Assembly: GCA_964470965.1 (NCBI GenBank)
Contig: CAYYIS010000002.1
Location: 62,001-126,000 of the forward strand
DNA length: 64,000 nucleotides
From: CAYYIS01 sp964470965
GTDB taxonomy: Bacteria > JAAXHH01 > JABIQT01
Reading direction: 5' to 3'
A program made the position numbers and the translations under genes. Positions 17,735 through 27,097 of the stretch are shown here, piece by piece. Position 1 is the stretch's first letter. Every line of letters begins with the position of its first letter. The notes beneath the pieces are model-generated. The model was given only the letters and a program-made list of their open reading frames with translations. It was not told where the DNA came from and did no database searches.

Positions 17735-19558
17735 TTATTTGAGGGTCGCGGCTTTGGCGCTGTCGTACCACCAGACACTTGGAAAGCCGTGGCTGTAAGC
17801 TGGGAGTTTAGCGGGTTTGCCGAATTTATTCCAGTATATGAGGCGGAAATTCTTGGAATGCCAGTTCGGAATCACATAGTGGCCCCAAAGCAGCACGCGG
17901 TCCAGGGCCCGGGTGGTGGCGACCAACGTGTTTCGGTCGGGGGCGACAATGAGTTTTTCAATTAGTTCATCCACTACCTGATCGTTGACACCGGCAACAT
18001 TACGGGAACCATCCGTCTTCGCGGCCGAAGACGAAAAGAAATCTCTCTGCTCGTTCCCCGGACTCGTTGACTGGCGGGCCCAGAATACGACCGTGTCGAA
18101 GTCATAGGAATTCATCCGGTTCTGATACTGGGATGCATCTACTGTACGGATTTTCGCTTCTATTCCCAACCGTTCCATGTTCTGCACTACTGGACCGACA
18201 ATACGCTCGAACGCTGGAGAGACGAGTAGGAACTCGATGGTCATCACCTCGCCGGTCTTGTCATTTGTGAGTCTGCCGTCCTGTACGCTCCAGCCAGCTT
18301 CGGTGAGCAAGTTCCGGGCAGTCCTCAGATTGTTTCGACTATTCCCGGAACCGTCGGTGGTAGGCAAGACGAATCGTTCTGTGAACACCGCATCCGGAAC
18401 CCGGCCTCTATAGGGTTCGAGGATCGCCAGTTCCTGCCCGACCGGCAAACCGGTTGCCGCCAGTTCACTATTGGAGAAATAGCTGTCGGTCCTGCTGTAT
18501 TGACCGTAGAACAGATTCTTGTTTGCCCATTCGAAATCAAACGTATAACTCAGCGCCTCACGTACTTTAGAATCGGCAAACTTGCTCCGACGGGTGTTGA
18601 ACCAGAATGCCTGCATGCCAGTGCCGTTACCGTCCGCAGCCAGTTCCTTGACCAGCCTGCCGTCTTTTAGGGCGGGCACCTCATAGGCAGTCGCCCAGTC
18701 TTTAGAACCGTTCTCCAGGCGAAAGTCAAACTCATTGGCTTTGAGAGCCTCGACGGCGACCGTAGCATCACGATAATAGTCGAATCTGATTGACTCAAAG
18801 TTGTTCTGGCCGACGTGGACCGGCAGATCTTTACCCCAGTAATCCTCAACCAGGTGGTATGTGATATATCTACCGGCTTCGAGCGATTCGATTCGGTAAG
18901 GACCACAGCCCAGCGGCGGTTCGAGTGTCGTTGCCTCGAAGGTCCGCTCTTCCCAGTAGTGTTTGGGGAAGACGGGCAACTGCCCTATAATGACCGGCAA
19001 CTCCCGGTTTCCTTTACTTCCAAACGAAAATTTCACTTTTCGAGGTCCTGTTTTTTCCGCCTTTAACACATCTGCGTAATAGGATCTGAAAAACGGATGG
19101 CCTTTTGATTTAATTATGTCGAGAGAGAAGACGACATCCTCAGGGGTTACAGCCTTACCGTCGTGCCAACGGGCATTAGCATACAGTGTGAAGACCACCC
19201 ATGAGCGGTCTTCCGGCATTTCTATGAATTCCACCAGGTTACCGTATGCCGTGTTCGCTTCATCAAGAGACGCTGTCAGAAGTGTACTGTAAAACAATCC
19301 CAGTCCCGCGGCGGGTACACCTTTGAGTATAAAGGGATTCAGGCTGTCGAACGTCCCCAGTTCGGCCATTCTTGCCTCGCCACCTTTCGGCGCGTTCGGG
19401 TTCACATAGTCGAAATGCTTGAAATCGGAGCCATACTTGATGTCGTTATGCAGGGAAAGCGCATGACTCCGGTAAATATCCTGGGCATGCGCGAAGGAAA
19501 ACGCAACGATCACAGCAGCGGCGCAGATGGAATACGTGATCCAACGGAGTCGTATCAT
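17735..19558 (-). CDS. yejA: Peptide ABC importer periplasmic binding protein (YejA type)
   Basis: This is a secreted solute-binding protein of family 5 (SBP_bac_5), 607 residues. It has a Sec signal peptide (ICAAAVIVAFSFAHA, cleavage about residue 25) and a start GAGGCAAATC-ATG with a GAGG ribosome-binding site. YVNPNAPKGGEARMAELGTFDSLNPF is the YejA family's N-terminal pattern split over two stretches. The middle part has WHDGKAVTPEDVVFSLD and the C-terminus the fold's NWHSKNFRLIYW. As first gene of yejABEF it sets the specificity, probably oligopeptides. Confidence 0.93.
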   Translation of the reverse strand: MIRLRWITYSICAAAVIVAFSFAHAQDIYRSHALSLHNDIKYGSDFKHFDYVNPNAPKGGEARMAELGTFDSLNPFILKGVPAAGLGLFYSTLLTASLDEANTAYGNLVEFIEMPEDRSWVVFTLYANARWHDGKAVTPEDVVFSLDIIKSKGHPFFRSYYADVLKAEKTGPRKVKFSFGSKGNRELPVIIGQLPVFPKHYWEERTFEATTLEPPLGCGPYRIESLEAGRYITYHLVEDYWGKDLPVHVGQNNFESIRFDYYRDATVAVEALKANEFDFRLENGSKDWATAYEVPALKDGRLVKELAADGNGTGMQAFWFNTRRSKFADSKVREALSYTFDFEWANKNLFYGQYSRTDSYFSNSELAATGLPVGQELAILEPYRGRVPDAVFTERFVLPTTDGSGNSRNNLRTARNLLTEAGWSVQDGRLTNDKTGEVMTIEFLLVSPAFERIVGPVVQNMERLGIEAKIRTVDASQYQNRMNSYDFDTVVFWARQSTSPGNEQRDFFSSSAAKTDGSRNVAGVNDQVVDELIEKLIVAPDRNTLVATTRALDRVLLWGHYVIPNWHSKNFRLIYWNKFGKPAKLPAYSHGFPSVWWYDSAKAATLK

Positions 19559-19638
19559 GATTTGCCTCGTTCTTATAAATATAAAAGGAGTGAAATACCG
19601 ATAAGATGTTGGTCATTGTTCGCAAGTTGGAACGTCTC

Positions 19639-19668
19639 AAAATACATTCTCTTGCAGGGCCTTGTCAA
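19639..19668 (-). promoter_or_regulatory. Predicted promoter of yejABEF
   Basis: On the minus strand a perfect TTGACA (19668-19663) is followed after 18 bases by TATTTT (19644-19639). It lies about 80 bases before the yejA start and points toward it. Confidence 0.5.
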
Positions 19669-19707
19669 GACCAACGCCTCTCTCGCCTGCCTCGACCCGA
19701 TTTTCGC

Positions 19708-19736
19708 TTGACATCCACGGTCAGTCAACCTACGAT
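19708..19736 (+). promoter_or_regulatory. Predicted promoter of the GHMP kinase/GalU pair
   Basis: TTGACA (19708-19713), a 17-base spacer and TACGAT (19731-19736) form a good sigma-70-type promoter. Transcription would start near 19743, about 45 bases before the kinase ATG. It is arranged back to back with the yejA promoter about 40 bases away, so the two operons could share a regulator. Confidence 0.6.
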
Positions 19737-19787
19737 CTATCTTCACCAATTACCCGATATGACAAATCAGTTTCTCCGGTTGGAATA

Positions 19788-21257
19788 ATGTCTCTTGAAC
19801 GTATCGTTTCTCCATCCGTATCCGATCTCCCCGATGTCATCGACTTCGAAAAAGCACTGGCTAACAGCCCGGACAGTATGTACGGACCGCTGGGTGACTA
19901 TTTCGACGATAACCGCCCTATCTTCGTCGTCCGGGCCCCGGCCCGGTTGGATTGCATGGGCGGTATCGCCGACTACAGCGGCGCCACCGTGTGCGAGTTA
20001 CCGCTGGATAGGGCGGTGGTGCTCGCGATCCAGGGCCGACAGGACCGGCAGGTTGTCATCCACAGCCACGGCATCGATCGGGAGGGACTGTTAACGGACG
20101 TAACGCTATCGCTTGACGCCCAGGGATCCTGCAAACGCACGGTCCGGTATGAGACGACCCGTGAGGCCTTCTTGGAAAATCCAGGTGCTTCGTGGGCGGG
20201 CTACGCGGCCGGTATCTTCCCCGTTCTGTTAAAAGAGGGTGTCCTCGACAAATTGCCACACGGCGCCACGATTGTATTTACCAGCAACATACCGCTGGGT
20301 TCGGGCATCTCTTCATCCGCCGCTGTGGAAATAGCCACCGTGCTTGGTGTGAATCTGCTTTATGATCTACGTTTGCAAGGCCTTGAACTGGCGCGCCTGG
20401 CGCAGATTGTGGAAAATCAAATTGTGGGTGCTCCTTGCGGCATCATGGACCAGGTTACCTCGGTACTCGGGAGAAAAGGTGAATTCCTGTGCCTCGATTG
20501 CCAGCCTCACGAAATCAGACAGCATTTGCCACTTCCTACTGACTTTCACGTGATCGGTATGAACTCCAAAGTGAAACACCATGTGGGAGGAGCACAGTAC
20601 ACCGATGTGCGGATAGGCGCGTTTATGGGGCTCGCGATGATTCTGACACAACTTCGCAAGACAGCTGGATTCCGCAAGCAAGAGGTACCTTTTGGCGGAT
20701 ATCTCTGTAACATCCCTCCGCAGGAATTTGATAACGCCTACCGTCTGAACCTGCCGAAATCTATCACTGGACGCACGTTCCTCAAGCGATTCGGTGAAAC
20801 ACCCGATCCCGTTACGACAGTTCAGTCGAAGCAGTCCTATATGGTGCGCAGCCGCGTTGAACACCCGATATACGAGCATGCCCGCGTACAGAAATTTATA
20901 GGCCACCTGGAATCCTCTCATCGCACCGGGCTCGGCGTTTTTCTGGAAATGGCAGGTAAACTGATGTACGCTTCGGACTGGAGTTACACCCACCGCTGCG
21001 GCCTGGGCGCTCCGGAAACTGCCTGGATCGTGCGTGAAGTCAAGAAACTGGGACCGAAAGCAGGGTTCTACGGTGCTAAGATAACAGGCGGAGGTGCGGG
21101 CGGCACGGTCGCAATCGCAGGTAACAGCCGCATGTTCGATCACCTGGACCACCTGATGGTCCGCTACACCAATGCCACCGGTCTTACGGCGGACCTGTTT
21201 ACCGGCACCTCCCCGGGTGGCCTGCAGTTCGGACATGGAGTTTATAGGAGGAATTGA
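19788..21257 (+). CDS. GHMP-family sugar kinase (galactokinase/L-arabinokinase-like)
   Basis: This GHMP kinase phosphorylates a small sugar at the anomeric hydroxyl by analogy with galactokinase. Counted from the ATG at 19788 (489 residues), motif 1 is RAPARLDCMGGIADYSGA (49-66), the phosphate-binding loop is PLGSGISSSAAVEIA (169-183), and motif 3 is KITGGGAGGTVAIAG. DCMGGIADYSG resembles the kinase domain of plant L-arabinokinase more than classical GalK. Met at 19788 is preferred to the frame opening at 19662 because homology begins after it and the predicted promoter lies between the two. It is followed by a GalU-like gene. The true sugar substrate is unknown. Confidence 0.85.
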   Translation: MSLERIVSPSVSDLPDVIDFEKALANSPDSMYGPLGDYFDDNRPIFVVRAPARLDCMGGIADYSGATVCELPLDRAVVLAIQGRQDRQVVIHSHGIDREGLLTDVTLSLDAQGSCKRTVRYETTREAFLENPGASWAGYAAGIFPVLLKEGVLDKLPHGATIVFTSNIPLGSGISSSAAVEIATVLGVNLLYDLRLQGLELARLAQIVENQIVGAPCGIMDQVTSVLGRKGEFLCLDCQPHEIRQHLPLPTDFHVIGMNSKVKHHVGGAQYTDVRIGAFMGLAMILTQLRKTAGFRKQEVPFGGYLCNIPPQEFDNAYRLNLPKSITGRTFLKRFGETPDPVTTVQSKQSYMVRSRVEHPIYEHARVQKFIGHLESSHRTGLGVFLEMAGKLMYASDWSYTHRCGLGAPETAWIVREVKKLGPKAGFYGAKITGGGAGGTVAIAGNSRMFDHLDHLMVRYTNATGLTADLFTGTSPGGLQFGHGVYRRN

Positions 21258-21300
21258 CAGTTGGCCGTTTGACGGAAAGCCGCTCCTGGATATTCTACCA

Positions 21301-22227
21301 ATGCATCAATCCGTCAGTCCGTCAGTAAATCCCATGTCACAATCTCAACCTGTGCGTAAAGCTATAATACCCGCCGCCGGGTACGGTACCCGTATGATGC
21401 CGGCCAGCCGGGTGGTTCGAAAAGAATTGTTTCCGATCGTGGACCGGGACGGTTTCGTTAAGCCCGTGATTCAGTTGATCGTCGAGGAAGCTGTCGACTC
21501 CGGCATCGAAGAGGTATGTATTGTAGTGCCGCCGGGTGGGGATACGGTTTTCCGATCGTATTTCTCAGAACCCGAATCATGGCTCCATGGGATTACCGAG
21601 GGCAATCCGGATATGCAGGCGGCAATCGGGCGGTTGTCGGAACTGGGTAGTCGTATCACTTATGTCGTCCAGGACAAGCAAGATGGGTATGGGGATGCCG
21701 TGCTCCGTGCCCGTTCGTGGACGGGCGAAGAACCTGTGCTTGTCATGCTGGGGGATCACGTCTACATCAGCGGCGCGACATCGCGATGCGCCCGGCAACT
21801 GATAGACGTGTTCGAGACGCATCACGCGCCTGTTTCAGGCGTTATCCGCAAGCACGAGAACGATCTCAAACTGTTCGGGACCGTGTATGGATCGCTGAAA
21901 AGCAACCGACCTCCGGTGTATGAGTTAACGCGTATGGTGGAGAAACCGGCCATCACTTATGCACGAAAACACCTGCACATCGAAGCCATGCCGGCGTCTG
22001 CGTATCTGTGCTTTTTCGGATTGCATGTGTTGACATCCGACATTTTCGATTGTCTCGAGAAAATCAAGGCGGACAACCTTCGCGAGAGCAGAGAGATTCA
22101 GTTCACGGCCGCCCAGGCTATGCTCGTGGCAAAAGAAACTTACTACGCATGTGAGATAGACGGTACGCCTTATGATATCGGTGTACCGGAAGGGTATGTG
22201 CGGACGGTGGCGGCATTCGGCGTTTGA
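21301..22227 (+). CDS. UTP-glucose-1-phosphate uridylyltransferase-like (GalU family)
   Basis: This nucleotidyltransferase would convert a sugar 1-phosphate and UTP (or another NTP) to a nucleotide sugar. Near the N-terminus it has KAIIPAAGYGTRMMPASRVV and KELFPIVDRDGFVKPVIQ, the GalU-type activation loop. VMLGDHVYI is the metal-binding region and MVEKP the later motif. The frame is open further upstream, but homology begins at about 21334; ATGs at 21301 and 21334 are both possible and neither has a strong ribosome-binding site. It lies 43 bases after the kinase, whose product it may use. Confidence 0.85.
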   Translation: MHQSVSPSVNPMSQSQPVRKAIIPAAGYGTRMMPASRVVRKELFPIVDRDGFVKPVIQLIVEEAVDSGIEEVCIVVPPGGDTVFRSYFSEPESWLHGITEGNPDMQAAIGRLSELGSRITYVVQDKQDGYGDAVLRARSWTGEEPVLVMLGDHVYISGATSRCARQLIDVFETHHAPVSGVIRKHENDLKLFGTVYGSLKSNRPPVYELTRMVEKPAITYARKHLHIEAMPASAYLCFFGLHVLTSDIFDCLEKIKADNLRESREIQFTAAQAMLVAKETYYACEIDGTPYDIGVPEGYVRTVAAFGV

Positions 22228-23075
22228 ACCATTTATTCTTGATTGTCTGCTTTTAACATTCCTTTCACAACCTAACCAACTCACTCACCCATCGCACCTT
22301 GCATATGGAACCGATTGCGCGGCTGTTCCGTATTAGGAACGGTTTTAGAGTGCATGAGACCTCGTTCTGCAGTGGCACCAGGAACGATTTGGTTCGGTAA
22401 TGTGCGTGACACGCATCCCGGCGTTGTTTTATCGATTCCTGCACGGGACCGGCGGACGCCCATCTGCTCCCGGAATTGCGGCACGTGTTCGGATATGATC
22501 TTTCGACAGGCATCCCTTCCTTTGGGATCGCCTTATGATACAATTAACTCTCAATTCTGTGCTTGATATTCCTGTCAAAGGTAAAACGATCACCGACGGT
22601 AGCGATCAGAGGCCGGACAGACTGACTACTCGATTGGAAATTTGGGCAATGGCGTGGTAAGTCTGATTGACGACCTCGACGCCCTTCCAGAGAGACAGTC
22701 TTGAAGGGAAAATCGGTTACGCACCAGTAATCAGAGTGCAGGATGTGGGACCACCTACCAACGTCGTCTACCCAACGACGCCCTTGACATGGCAGAACAA
22801 CGACATGGGCCTCATTCGGACAATGACGAATTGATTTGCTCGGATGGGAGGTCCATCGCGATTTTAGGATTCATGGTGTCATTCTGTCTATGCTGCCGTC
22901 TTAACATCCACCGACTACTCAATTAAGCTACAATGTTAGTGACACCAGCGCGTCGCGACCTTTTACCCTCAACACATTCGTATAACGAGGAATGTCCTAA
23001 GGCGTTGTGATTTTAATGCCAGTTTGTATCATCACAGTACGTGGTCATACTGAAAACGGGAGGTAGAAAATCGAA
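22228..23075. other. Gene-poor interval with no recognised feature
   Basis: About 850 bases separate the GalU-like gene from the next promoter. Only short frames exist on both strands and none resembles a family I know. A stretch on the plus strand from about 22700 to 22832 reads as 43 codons of protein-like composition (for example GYAPVIRVQDVGPP) and could be a relic of a lost gene, but this is not established. No tRNA-like cloverleaf or riboswitch motif was recognised. Confidence 0.5.
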
Positions 23076-23105
23076 TTGACAAAGCCCGATCGTTTACTGT
23101 AGATT
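23076..23105 (+). promoter_or_regulatory. Predicted promoter of the dehydrogenase/Dpp operon
   Basis: A perfect TTGACA (23076-23081), an 18-base spacer and TAGATT (23100-23105) stand about 55 bases before the ATG at 23160. This is the only good promoter seen ahead of the six-gene plus-strand run ending at 30368. Confidence 0.5.
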
Positions 23106-23159
23106 GCAGAACCATTTGCATCCTTAAAAAACAGCAGGAAACCACCGAAGGGAAACATA

Positions 23160-24161
23160 ATGAAAGCAGGACGGATAATAGCGCCCGAAACGATTGAAAT
23201 TATTCAGACAGATCGGCCCGATGTGGCGCTCGAAGCCACGAATCCGGACGGGCTCAGGGACAAAGTACTTATTCGTACGCTCATTACCGCGGTTTGCGGC
23301 AGTGACCACCCTTCCTTTCTCGGCGACGGACACTGGAGTTCGTTTCCCTCCGCACCCGGCGGCACGCTGCATGAATGTATCGGGCTTGTGGAAAAAACCT
23401 GGTCCGACACCTGCAAGGAAGGTGATCTGGTTCTGGCGGTACCAGGGGGTTACGGCGCCATGGCGGAGTATTTTCTCGGCCAGGGACAGTCGGTGGTTCA
23501 GGTGCCGGACGGCTTGCCCAAAGAACAGCTTCTGATGGCTCAGCCCCTTGGCACTGTTATCTACTGCCTTAGAAAAATGGGGCACCTGTTCAACAGGGAG
23601 GTCGCCATTCTGGGACAGGGACCGATGGGACTGCTGTTTACCGGCATGCTCAAAAACCTTGGGGCCGAGAAGATCATAGGTATCGACCAACACAAAAATC
23701 GCCTCGAAGCTGCGCTCGAGATGGGCGCCACCCATACAGTGGATGCTTCGGAGGTCGACCCGATTGAAGCGGTAACCGATATAACGGAAGGACGGCTGGC
23801 GGACCTGGTCGTCGAGGTGGTGGGAGAGGAAGATACGTTCAACACCTGTATCAAACTCGCGCGCCATAAAGCCGATTTTATCAATTTCGGCGTGCCTCGA
23901 AAGTCCCGTTACTCAATCGATATCGGAGAGTTGTTTCGTAAAAATCTGAGGCTGACGACCTCCGTAGGTCCGGATGTACATATCGACTACGGAAGTGGCA
24001 TGCGCATGATCGCCGAGGGCCGCATCAATGTTTTTCCACTGATCACCCACACGGTCCCGTTCGCCAGAGTCCAGGAGGCGTTTGAACTGGCAACTAAAAG
24101 AAAGCATGAAGCGATCAAAGTCATAGTAGATTACGAGGAAGGATCCCGTGTATATGAATAG
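23160..24161 (+). CDS. Zinc-type medium-chain alcohol/sorbitol dehydrogenase family protein
   Basis: This 333-residue cytosolic oxidoreductase of the MDR superfamily oxidises an alcohol with NAD(P). A CGSDH motif near residue 42 provides the catalytic-zinc cysteine, and HE in GGTLHECIG the next ligands; the usual glycine before HE is a leucine here. The four structural-zinc cysteines are absent. The Rossmann motif is ILGQGPMGLLFTGM. An AAGGGA site precedes the ATG. It overlaps the following binding-protein gene by 14 bases and so belongs to that transport operon, perhaps acting on the imported compound. Confidence 0.85.
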   Translation: MKAGRIIAPETIEIIQTDRPDVALEATNPDGLRDKVLIRTLITAVCGSDHPSFLGDGHWSSFPSAPGGTLHECIGLVEKTWSDTCKEGDLVLAVPGGYGAMAEYFLGQGQSVVQVPDGLPKEQLLMAQPLGTVIYCLRKMGHLFNREVAILGQGPMGLLFTGMLKNLGAEKIIGIDQHKNRLEAALEMGATHTVDASEVDPIEAVTDITEGRLADLVVEVVGEEDTFNTCIKLARHKADFINFGVPRKSRYSIDIGELFRKNLRLTTSVGPDVHIDYGSGMRMIAEGRINVFPLITHTVPFARVQEAFELATKRKHEAIKVIVDYEEGSRVYE

Positions 24162-25941
24162 AGTGCGATCCATATCAGGTGGCTACTCCCTGCTTTTCGC
24201 CTGTACCCTGTTGCTCGGATGTTCCAACGAAATACAGCAGCAGGACGGGCAGCAGACGACAAATGATGCGGTGTTCGCATCTGAAATTGGAAACCACGGC
24301 GGCTCAATAACCATAGCCCAACTTTCCGACCCGAAATCGTTTAACATCATGATCGCCCAGGAAACTACTACCACGGATGTACTTCAGTATACGTTCGAAG
24401 GGCTGACGGCAACACACGGCATTACCACGGAAGTGATTCCGGCGCTCGCCGAATCCTGGGAAGTAGCTGGGGATAAAAAAACCTGGACTTTCAAGCTCCG
24501 TAGGAATGTTCAGTGGTTCGACGGCCAGCCCTTTACCGCGGACGACGTCACTTTTACCTTCAACAATGTCATCTACAACCCCGCGATCACCTCAAGTTCT
24601 AAAGACGCGTTGACGATCGAAGGAGAACAGTTCGCTGTTGAAAAGATCGACGATCATACCGTGCGCATCACCACACCGGTTCCGTACGCTCCTTTCCTGA
24701 CACAGGTCGGTGTACCAATCCTGCCCAGACATGCGCTCGAGGACGCGGTTTCGGCAGGGAGATTTAACGAGACCTGGGGCATCAACACCCCGCCGGATCA
24801 GATCATAGGCACAGGACCGTTCAAAATATCGCAATTCCTACCAGCCCAGATGGTGGTTCTGGAACGGAATTCCCGCTACTGGAAAAAAGATAGCGCCGGC
24901 AATTCATTGCCGTACCTGGACGAGATAAGGATGGTGATCGTTCCCAATCAGGAAGTTATACTTCTGAAATTCCACGCGGGCGAACTGGACGTTATAGGCG
25001 TTCGAGGCCAAGACTATCCGATCCTTAAACCTATGGAACGGAAAAACAACTTTACCATTATGAACGATGGACCGGCATTCGGCACGAACTTCGTCGCTTT
25101 CAACCAGAATCCCGGAAAAGGTGATTCAGGCAAGCCCTTCCTGGATCCGATCAAACTGGCCTGGTTCAAGGATGTGCGCTTCCGTCGGGCGGTGGCGCAT
25201 GCGATCGATAAAGAGACCATCATTAACAACGTGATGAACGGCCTGGGATACCCGCAGATCGCCGCCATGTCCCCGGCCGCCATGACTTTCTACAATCCGG
25301 ATGTGCCGACTTACGAATACGACCTGGACATGTCTCGGAGTTTACTTGCTGATGCCGGTTACAAGGACCGGGACGGCGACGGTATACTGGAGGACCCGCA
25401 GGGGAATACCATCTCATTTGACCTTATCACAAATTCCGGCAATTCCACCCGCGAAAACATGGGGTTGATCATCCAGGCAGACCTCAAGAAAGTCGGTATA
25501 GAGGTCAACTTTGCGCCTATGGATTTTAACACACTGGTCACCAGACTGAACAAGAGCTACGACTGGGAAGCCCTCTTGCTCGGACTGACGGGGGGAACGG
25601 AGCCGGAGAGCGGCCGGAACGTATGGGTTTCCAGTGGTTCCCTCCATCTCTGGCATCCTCAGCAGAAAACGCCCCAAACGGACTGGGAGGCGGCAATCGA
25701 CTCGTTGTTCAACGCTGGAGTCCAGGAATTGGATCTGGAAAGACGGAAAGAAATCTACAGACACTGGCAGACTATCGTCGCGGAGCAAGTGCCGATTATA
25801 TACACCTCGCTTCCCGCCTACGTTACCGCAGTGCGTAACACCATTGGGAATGCCAAACCGACCGCTTACGCCAGAGGCTTCCACAGCATGGATGAGGTGT
25901 TCAGGAAGGACCTTTCTGAGACGGCGGAGTCAACGAATTAG
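24148..25941 (+). CDS. Family 5 ABC transporter substrate-binding lipoprotein
   Basis: This is a binding protein for a Dpp/Opp-type importer, 597 residues. The signal peptide ends in the lipobox LLLGC, so it is anchored in a membrane by lipid. The SBP_bac_5 hallmarks are present: PALAESWEVAGDKKTWTFKL, WFDGQPFTADDVTFTF, and FRRAVAHAIDKETII. Translation starts at the GTG at 24148 (GAGGAAGG upstream) or the ATG at 24154. The genes for two permeases and two ATPases follow. The ligand cannot be deduced. Confidence 0.93.
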   Translation: MYMNRVRSISGGYSLLFACTLLLGCSNEIQQQDGQQTTNDAVFASEIGNHGGSITIAQLSDPKSFNIMIAQETTTTDVLQYTFEGLTATHGITTEVIPALAESWEVAGDKKTWTFKLRRNVQWFDGQPFTADDVTFTFNNVIYNPAITSSSKDALTIEGEQFAVEKIDDHTVRITTPVPYAPFLTQVGVPILPRHALEDAVSAGRFNETWGINTPPDQIIGTGPFKISQFLPAQMVVLERNSRYWKKDSAGNSLPYLDEIRMVIVPNQEVILLKFHAGELDVIGVRGQDYPILKPMERKNNFTIMNDGPAFGTNFVAFNQNPGKGDSGKPFLDPIKLAWFKDVRFRRAVAHAIDKETIINNVMNGLGYPQIAAMSPAAMTFYNPDVPTYEYDLDMSRSLLADAGYKDRDGDGILEDPQGNTISFDLITNSGNSTRENMGLIIQADLKKVGIEVNFAPMDFNTLVTRLNKSYDWEALLLGLTGGTEPESGRNVWVSSGSLHLWHPQQKTPQTDWEAAIDSLFNAGVQELDLERRKEIYRHWQTIVAEQVPIIYTSLPAYVTAVRNTIGNAKPTAYARGFHSMDEVFRKDLSETAESTN

Positions 25942-25946
25942 CGCCT

Positions 25947-27008
25947 ATGCTTCAATACATCCTCAAACGTCTACTCAATATGATTCCGCTGCTGCTCGGT
26001 ATTTCGCTGATCTCATTCTGGATCATGCAGCTCGCGCCGGGGGATTACTTCAGCACTATGGAGTTGAATCCGGAAATCAGCCGGGAGACACTAAACCAGA
26101 TGCGGGAGGAATTCCATCTGGACAAACCCGCGTTTTTTGTAGCCGTAGATGTTGAACACGACTGGGATGTGAGCTTTCACTGGGACAATCAGTACCTGCA
26201 CTGGCTCGTAGAGGTGGTAGCGCCGGAGTATGATACCGTGTTTGGCATCCCGATCATACGGCCTCGTCTCAACTTCGGTTATTCTTTCAAGTATCACGTT
26301 CCTATTATAGATCTTATCGGGGGGCGCCTGTGGAACACGCTTCAGCTTTCTATCGCGGCGATGGTGCTTTCCTGGTGTCTGGCCATCCCCATAGGAATCT
26401 ATTCGGCGGTAAACCCGTATTCCCCCATGGACAAAATGTTTTCGTTCTGTGCATTCGTCGGGATGTCGGTACCAAGCTTTTTCCTGGCGTTCCTGCTCCT
26501 GTACCTAGCATCGGTCACTGGATGGTTCCCGATTGGCGGGCTCCAGAGCATTGACTACCATTCGCTGTCCTTTCTTGATAAACTCTGGGACCGCATACAC
26601 CATCTTATGATTCCAACCTTCGTACTCGGCACCGGTAGTATGGCCGGACTGGTACGGCTCATGCGTGGCAATATGCTGGAAACGCTGCGGGCGGAATTCG
26701 TGACTACCGCACGGGCCAAGGGTCTCGCTGAGCAGGTTGTAATCTACAAACACGCGCTGCGTAACGCAATTAATCCGTTCATCACGATCTTCGGCTACCA
26801 GTTTTCCACAATATTCAGCGGCGCGGCCATCACCGAAATTATCACCGCGTGGCCTGGATTGGGCCGTCTGATGCTTGACGCAGTCATCAGTCAGGATCTG
26901 TTCCTGGTAATGGGCAACCTGTTGATGGGATCGGTTTTGCTGATAGCAGGAAACCTCACCGCCGATATCCTTCTGGCCGTGTCCGACCCGAGGATACGGC
27001 ATGAATGA
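25947..27008 (+). CDS. Dipeptide/oligopeptide ABC importer permease (DppB type)
   Basis: This is an inner-membrane permease of 353 residues, the first of the pair. The N-terminal helix YILKRLLNMIPLLLGISLISFWIMQ is followed by LAPGDYF. A long periplasmic segment (about residues 45-125) is larger than in E. coli DppB. The EAA loop is TARAKGLAEQVVIYKHALRNA. It begins 5 bases after the binding-protein stop. Confidence 0.93.
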   Translation: MLQYILKRLLNMIPLLLGISLISFWIMQLAPGDYFSTMELNPEISRETLNQMREEFHLDKPAFFVAVDVEHDWDVSFHWDNQYLHWLVEVVAPEYDTVFGIPIIRPRLNFGYSFKYHVPIIDLIGGRLWNTLQLSIAAMVLSWCLAIPIGIYSAVNPYSPMDKMFSFCAFVGMSVPSFFLAFLLLYLASVTGWFPIGGLQSIDYHSLSFLDKLWDRIHHLMIPTFVLGTGSMAGLVRLMRGNMLETLRAEFVTTARAKGLAEQVVIYKHALRNAINPFITIFGYQFSTIFSGAAITEIITAWPGLGRLMLDAVISQDLFLVMGNLLMGSVLLIAGNLTADILLAVSDPRIRHE

Positions 27009-27097
27009 GTGTATGGTTGATGGATCGATTCTAGGAAAGATTAGCAGGTTGATAGTCCCCGTAGGGAAGCTTCGAAGGGCTAGGGATTGAGGAAATC

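Noticed and set aside
20367..21236. 289-codon minus-strand ORF
   Set aside because: It is opposite the GHMP kinase gene, whose motifs are clear; no start signal or family match.
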